Shown: positions 5,550-6,558 of the stretch, piece by piece
Layout: each line of letters begins with the position of its first letter
Position numbering within the stretch: the stretch's first letter is position 1
Origin: Oscillospiraceae bacterium
Lineage (GTDB): Bacteria > Bacillota > Clostridia > Oscillospirales > Ruminococcaceae
Direction: 5' to 3'
Assembly (NCBI GenBank): GCA_029098085.1
Contig: JAQXNQ010000279.1
Span: forward strand, 1 to 6,558
DNA: 6,558 nt
Position numbers and translations under genes: made by a program
Notes under the pieces: generated by a model
The model's database searches: none
Told to the model about the DNA's origin: nothing
What the model saw: the letters and a program-made list of their open reading frames with translations, nothing else

Positions 5550-6245
5550 ATGAAAGCATGCATCAAGGAGGCTCTGGGCCGAGCCGAAGAAGCCCGGCTG
5601 GAGACGATCGGAAAGCATATGGAGCAGGGGGTGGAATTCCCCTGTGTGGACGGGGTGCTGATTGAGGAGACGGTGGTCATCGGCCGGGGGACGGTGGTGG
5701 AGCCGGGCGTGATTCTGAAGGGGGATACGGTCGTCGGCGAAAACTGCGTTCTGACCTCCGGTACCCGGCTGGAGAACTGCCGGGTGGGCAGCGGCTGCGT
5801 CATCAACGCCAGCCAGTGTTATGACGCCCGGATCGGAAACGGGGTGCGGATCGGGCCCTTTTCCCATCTGCGGCCGGGCTGCAGTCTGGCGGACGGGGTC
5901 AGGATCGGGGACTTTGTCGAGCTGAAGAATTCGTCCGTCGGAGAGGGGACGGCGGTGGCCCATCTGACCTATGTGGGGGACAGCGACGTGGGCAGCGGCG
6001 TCAACTTCGGCTGCGGCTGCGTGACGGTCAACTATGACGGGCAGCGCAAGTACCGCTGCGTCATCGGGGACGGCGCCTTCATCGGCTGCAACGTCAACCT
6101 GATCGCGCCGGTGACGGTGGGAGACCGGGCCTTTATCGCCGCCGGTTCGACCATTACCGATTCCCTGCAGGACGGGGACTTCGCCATCGCCCGGGCGAGA
6201 CAGGTGGTCAGGCCGGGACTGGGGGAGGAAAAGCTGAAGAAATAG
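5550..6245 (+). CDS. glmU: Stand-alone GlmU-type acetyltransferase (left-handed beta-helix) without the uridyltransferase domain
   Basis: The 231-residue protein corresponds to the C-terminal half of GlmU (full length about 450-460), which acetylates glucosamine-1-phosphate with acetyl-CoA on the way to UDP-GlcNAc, the peptidoglycan precursor. Residues 8-30 (EALGRAEEARLETIGKHMEQGVE) match the GlmU linker helix. Hexapeptide repeats forming a beta-helix run from about 36 to 200. Conserved active-site positions are visible: R108 (HLRPG), K126 (VELKNS), H138 and Y141 (AHLTYVGD), N152 (VNFG), N161 (VNYDG) and K167. The tail FAIARARQ matches the GlmU tail LVISRxPQ. Proteins of this fold form trimers. 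The nucleotidyltransferase domain (GxGTRM motif) is absent, and nothing like it lies upstream. The gene has its own promoter and ribosome site, so it is not a recent frameshift remnant. UDP-GlcNAc synthesis would need a separate uridyltransferase, or the enzyme may act on another sugar phosphate. The symbol marks the family only. Confidence 0.88.
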   Translation: MKACIKEALGRAEEARLETIGKHMEQGVEFPCVDGVLIEETVVIGRGTVVEPGVILKGDTVVGENCVLTSGTRLENCRVGSGCVINASQCYDARIGNGVRIGPFSHLRPGCSLADGVRIGDFVELKNSSVGEGTAVAHLTYVGDSDVGSGVNFGCGCVTVNYDGQRKYRCVIGDGAFIGCNVNLIAPVTVGDRAFIAAGSTITDSLQDGDFAIARARQVVRPGLGEEKLKK

Positions 6246-6257
6246 AACCCTCGCCCA

Positions 6258-6415
6258 GCTAATCCCCGCAGGGGATAGCGCACCCACGCGCAAGAAGTTC
6301 GTCCGCCATGCGCCGGAAAGGCCTGATGGTTGCTCACCGCCTTACTGCGCTGGCGGCGCGGCCGTCATCCTGGCCGCGAGAATTTCTTGCAGCTATCCGG
6401 CTTCTGCCGGATAGC
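6258..6415. repeat. Second hairpin-rich intergenic element related to the one at 884-1059
   Basis: The element starts and ends with hairpins that share GCTATCC/GGATAGC ends: 6258-6279 (ATCCCC-GCA-GGGGAT core) and 6392-6415 (10-bp arms, loop TTCT). Inside, GCAAGAAGTT (6290-6299) pairs with AATTTCTTGC (6381-6390) as a closing stem around CCGCC/GGCGG (6337-6341/6352-6356) and CGCGGCC/GGCCGCG (6357-6363/6372-6378). Read on the minus strand, it shares with the first element AGCTGCAAGAA (6394-6384), a 17-base module TTCTTGCGCGTGRGTGC (6296-6280, 16 of 17 identical) and the CGCGGCC/GGCCGCG stem. It fills the gap between two convergent genes. No credible coding frame is present. Confidence 0.65.
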
Positions 6416-6416
6416 G

Positions 6417-6448
6417 AAGGGCCGCAGAGGTTTCCCCCTGCGGCCCTT
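6417..6448 (-). terminator. Terminator-like hairpin after ackA, possibly bidirectional
   Basis: AAGGGCCGCAG (6417-6427) and CTGCGGCCCTT (6438-6448) form an 11-bp perfect stem 25 bases after the ackA stop codon. The T-tract is poor in both directions (TT on the minus strand, TTT on the plus strand), so it is a weak classical terminator. Its place between convergent genes suits a shared transcription end. Confidence 0.55.
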
Positions 6449-6473
6449 TCTGCAGCTTTACAGTCGTTCGCTT

Positions 6474-6558
6474 TTACAGCTTTTCAACGATTTCCTTGGT
6501 ATCTCTGGCGATGAGCAGCTCCTCGTTGGTGGGGATGACCCAGACCTCGGTGGCGGAG
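6474..6558 (-). CDS. ackA: Acetate kinase, C-terminal fragment cut by window edge
   Basis: The last 27 codons before TAA (6476-6474) read SATEVWVIPTNEELLIARDT, then KEIVEKL. The stretch V-I-P-T-N-E-E-L-x-I-A-R-D-T is the highly conserved C-terminus of acetate kinase, which makes ATP and acetate from acetyl phosphate in the cytoplasm. The rest, including the catalytic residues, lies outside the window. The gene converges with the GlmU-type gene. A pta gene is often near ackA but cannot be seen here. Confidence 0.92.
   Translation of the reverse strand, partial: SATEVWVIPTNEELLIARDTKEIVEKL

Noticed and set aside
5427..6293. A 288-codon minus-strand open frame
   Set aside because: It is antisense to the GlmU-type gene, whose plus-strand product has conserved active-site residues. 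The minus-strand product has no recognisable domain.

Overview
The window looks like a piece of chromosome from a fairly GC-rich gut-type Firmicute, most likely class Clostridia (Oscillospiraceae/Ruminococcaceae-like). This rests on the ATP-saving pyruvate phosphate dikinase (PPDK), the acetate kinase end, consensus sigma-A promoters, strong purine-rich Shine-Dalgarno sites, and GC-rich hairpin repeats between genes. It is an inference from gene content and style, not a database match.

Layout from left to right. (1) A minus-strand gene for a two-helix membrane protein with a TPR-like soluble part runs off the left edge (1-730). (2) About 400 bases without a gene hold its probable promoter and a compact palindromic element (884-1059) bounded by identical 20-base inverted repeats. 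(3) A minus-strand ClC-family anion channel/antiporter gene follows (1132-2388) with its own promoter. (4) A strong intrinsic terminator marks the end of ppdK. (5) ppdK itself (2573-5206, minus) encodes a full-length 877-residue PPDK with all recognisable catalytic residues and a leader of roughly 158 nt. (6) An AT-rich divergent promoter region (about 5371-5495) separates ppdK from a plus-strand gene. (7) That gene (5550-6245) encodes only the left-handed beta-helix acetyltransferase half of GlmU, as a separate 231-residue protein. (8) A second hairpin-rich element (6258-6415) shares sequence modules with the first. (9) A terminator-like hairpin precedes the last 27 codons of a minus-strand acetate kinase gene, which runs off the right edge.

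PPDK (phosphoenolpyruvate/pyruvate interconversion) and acetate kinase (ATP from acetyl phosphate) both belong to anaerobic energy metabolism around pyruvate. The GlmU-type protein points to amino-sugar-nucleotide supply for the cell envelope. The ClC protein exports or exchanges halide, and the membrane TPR protein has no assigned role. Each gene appears to be its own transcription unit; there is no obvious multi-gene operon, defence island or phage segment.

The genes are ordinary. The parts that deserve attention are the two related, highly structured intergenic elements, the stand-alone GlmU acetyltransferase, the atypical selectivity-filter region of the ClC protein, and the long ppdK leader. 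I found no clear case for a new multi-gene system.
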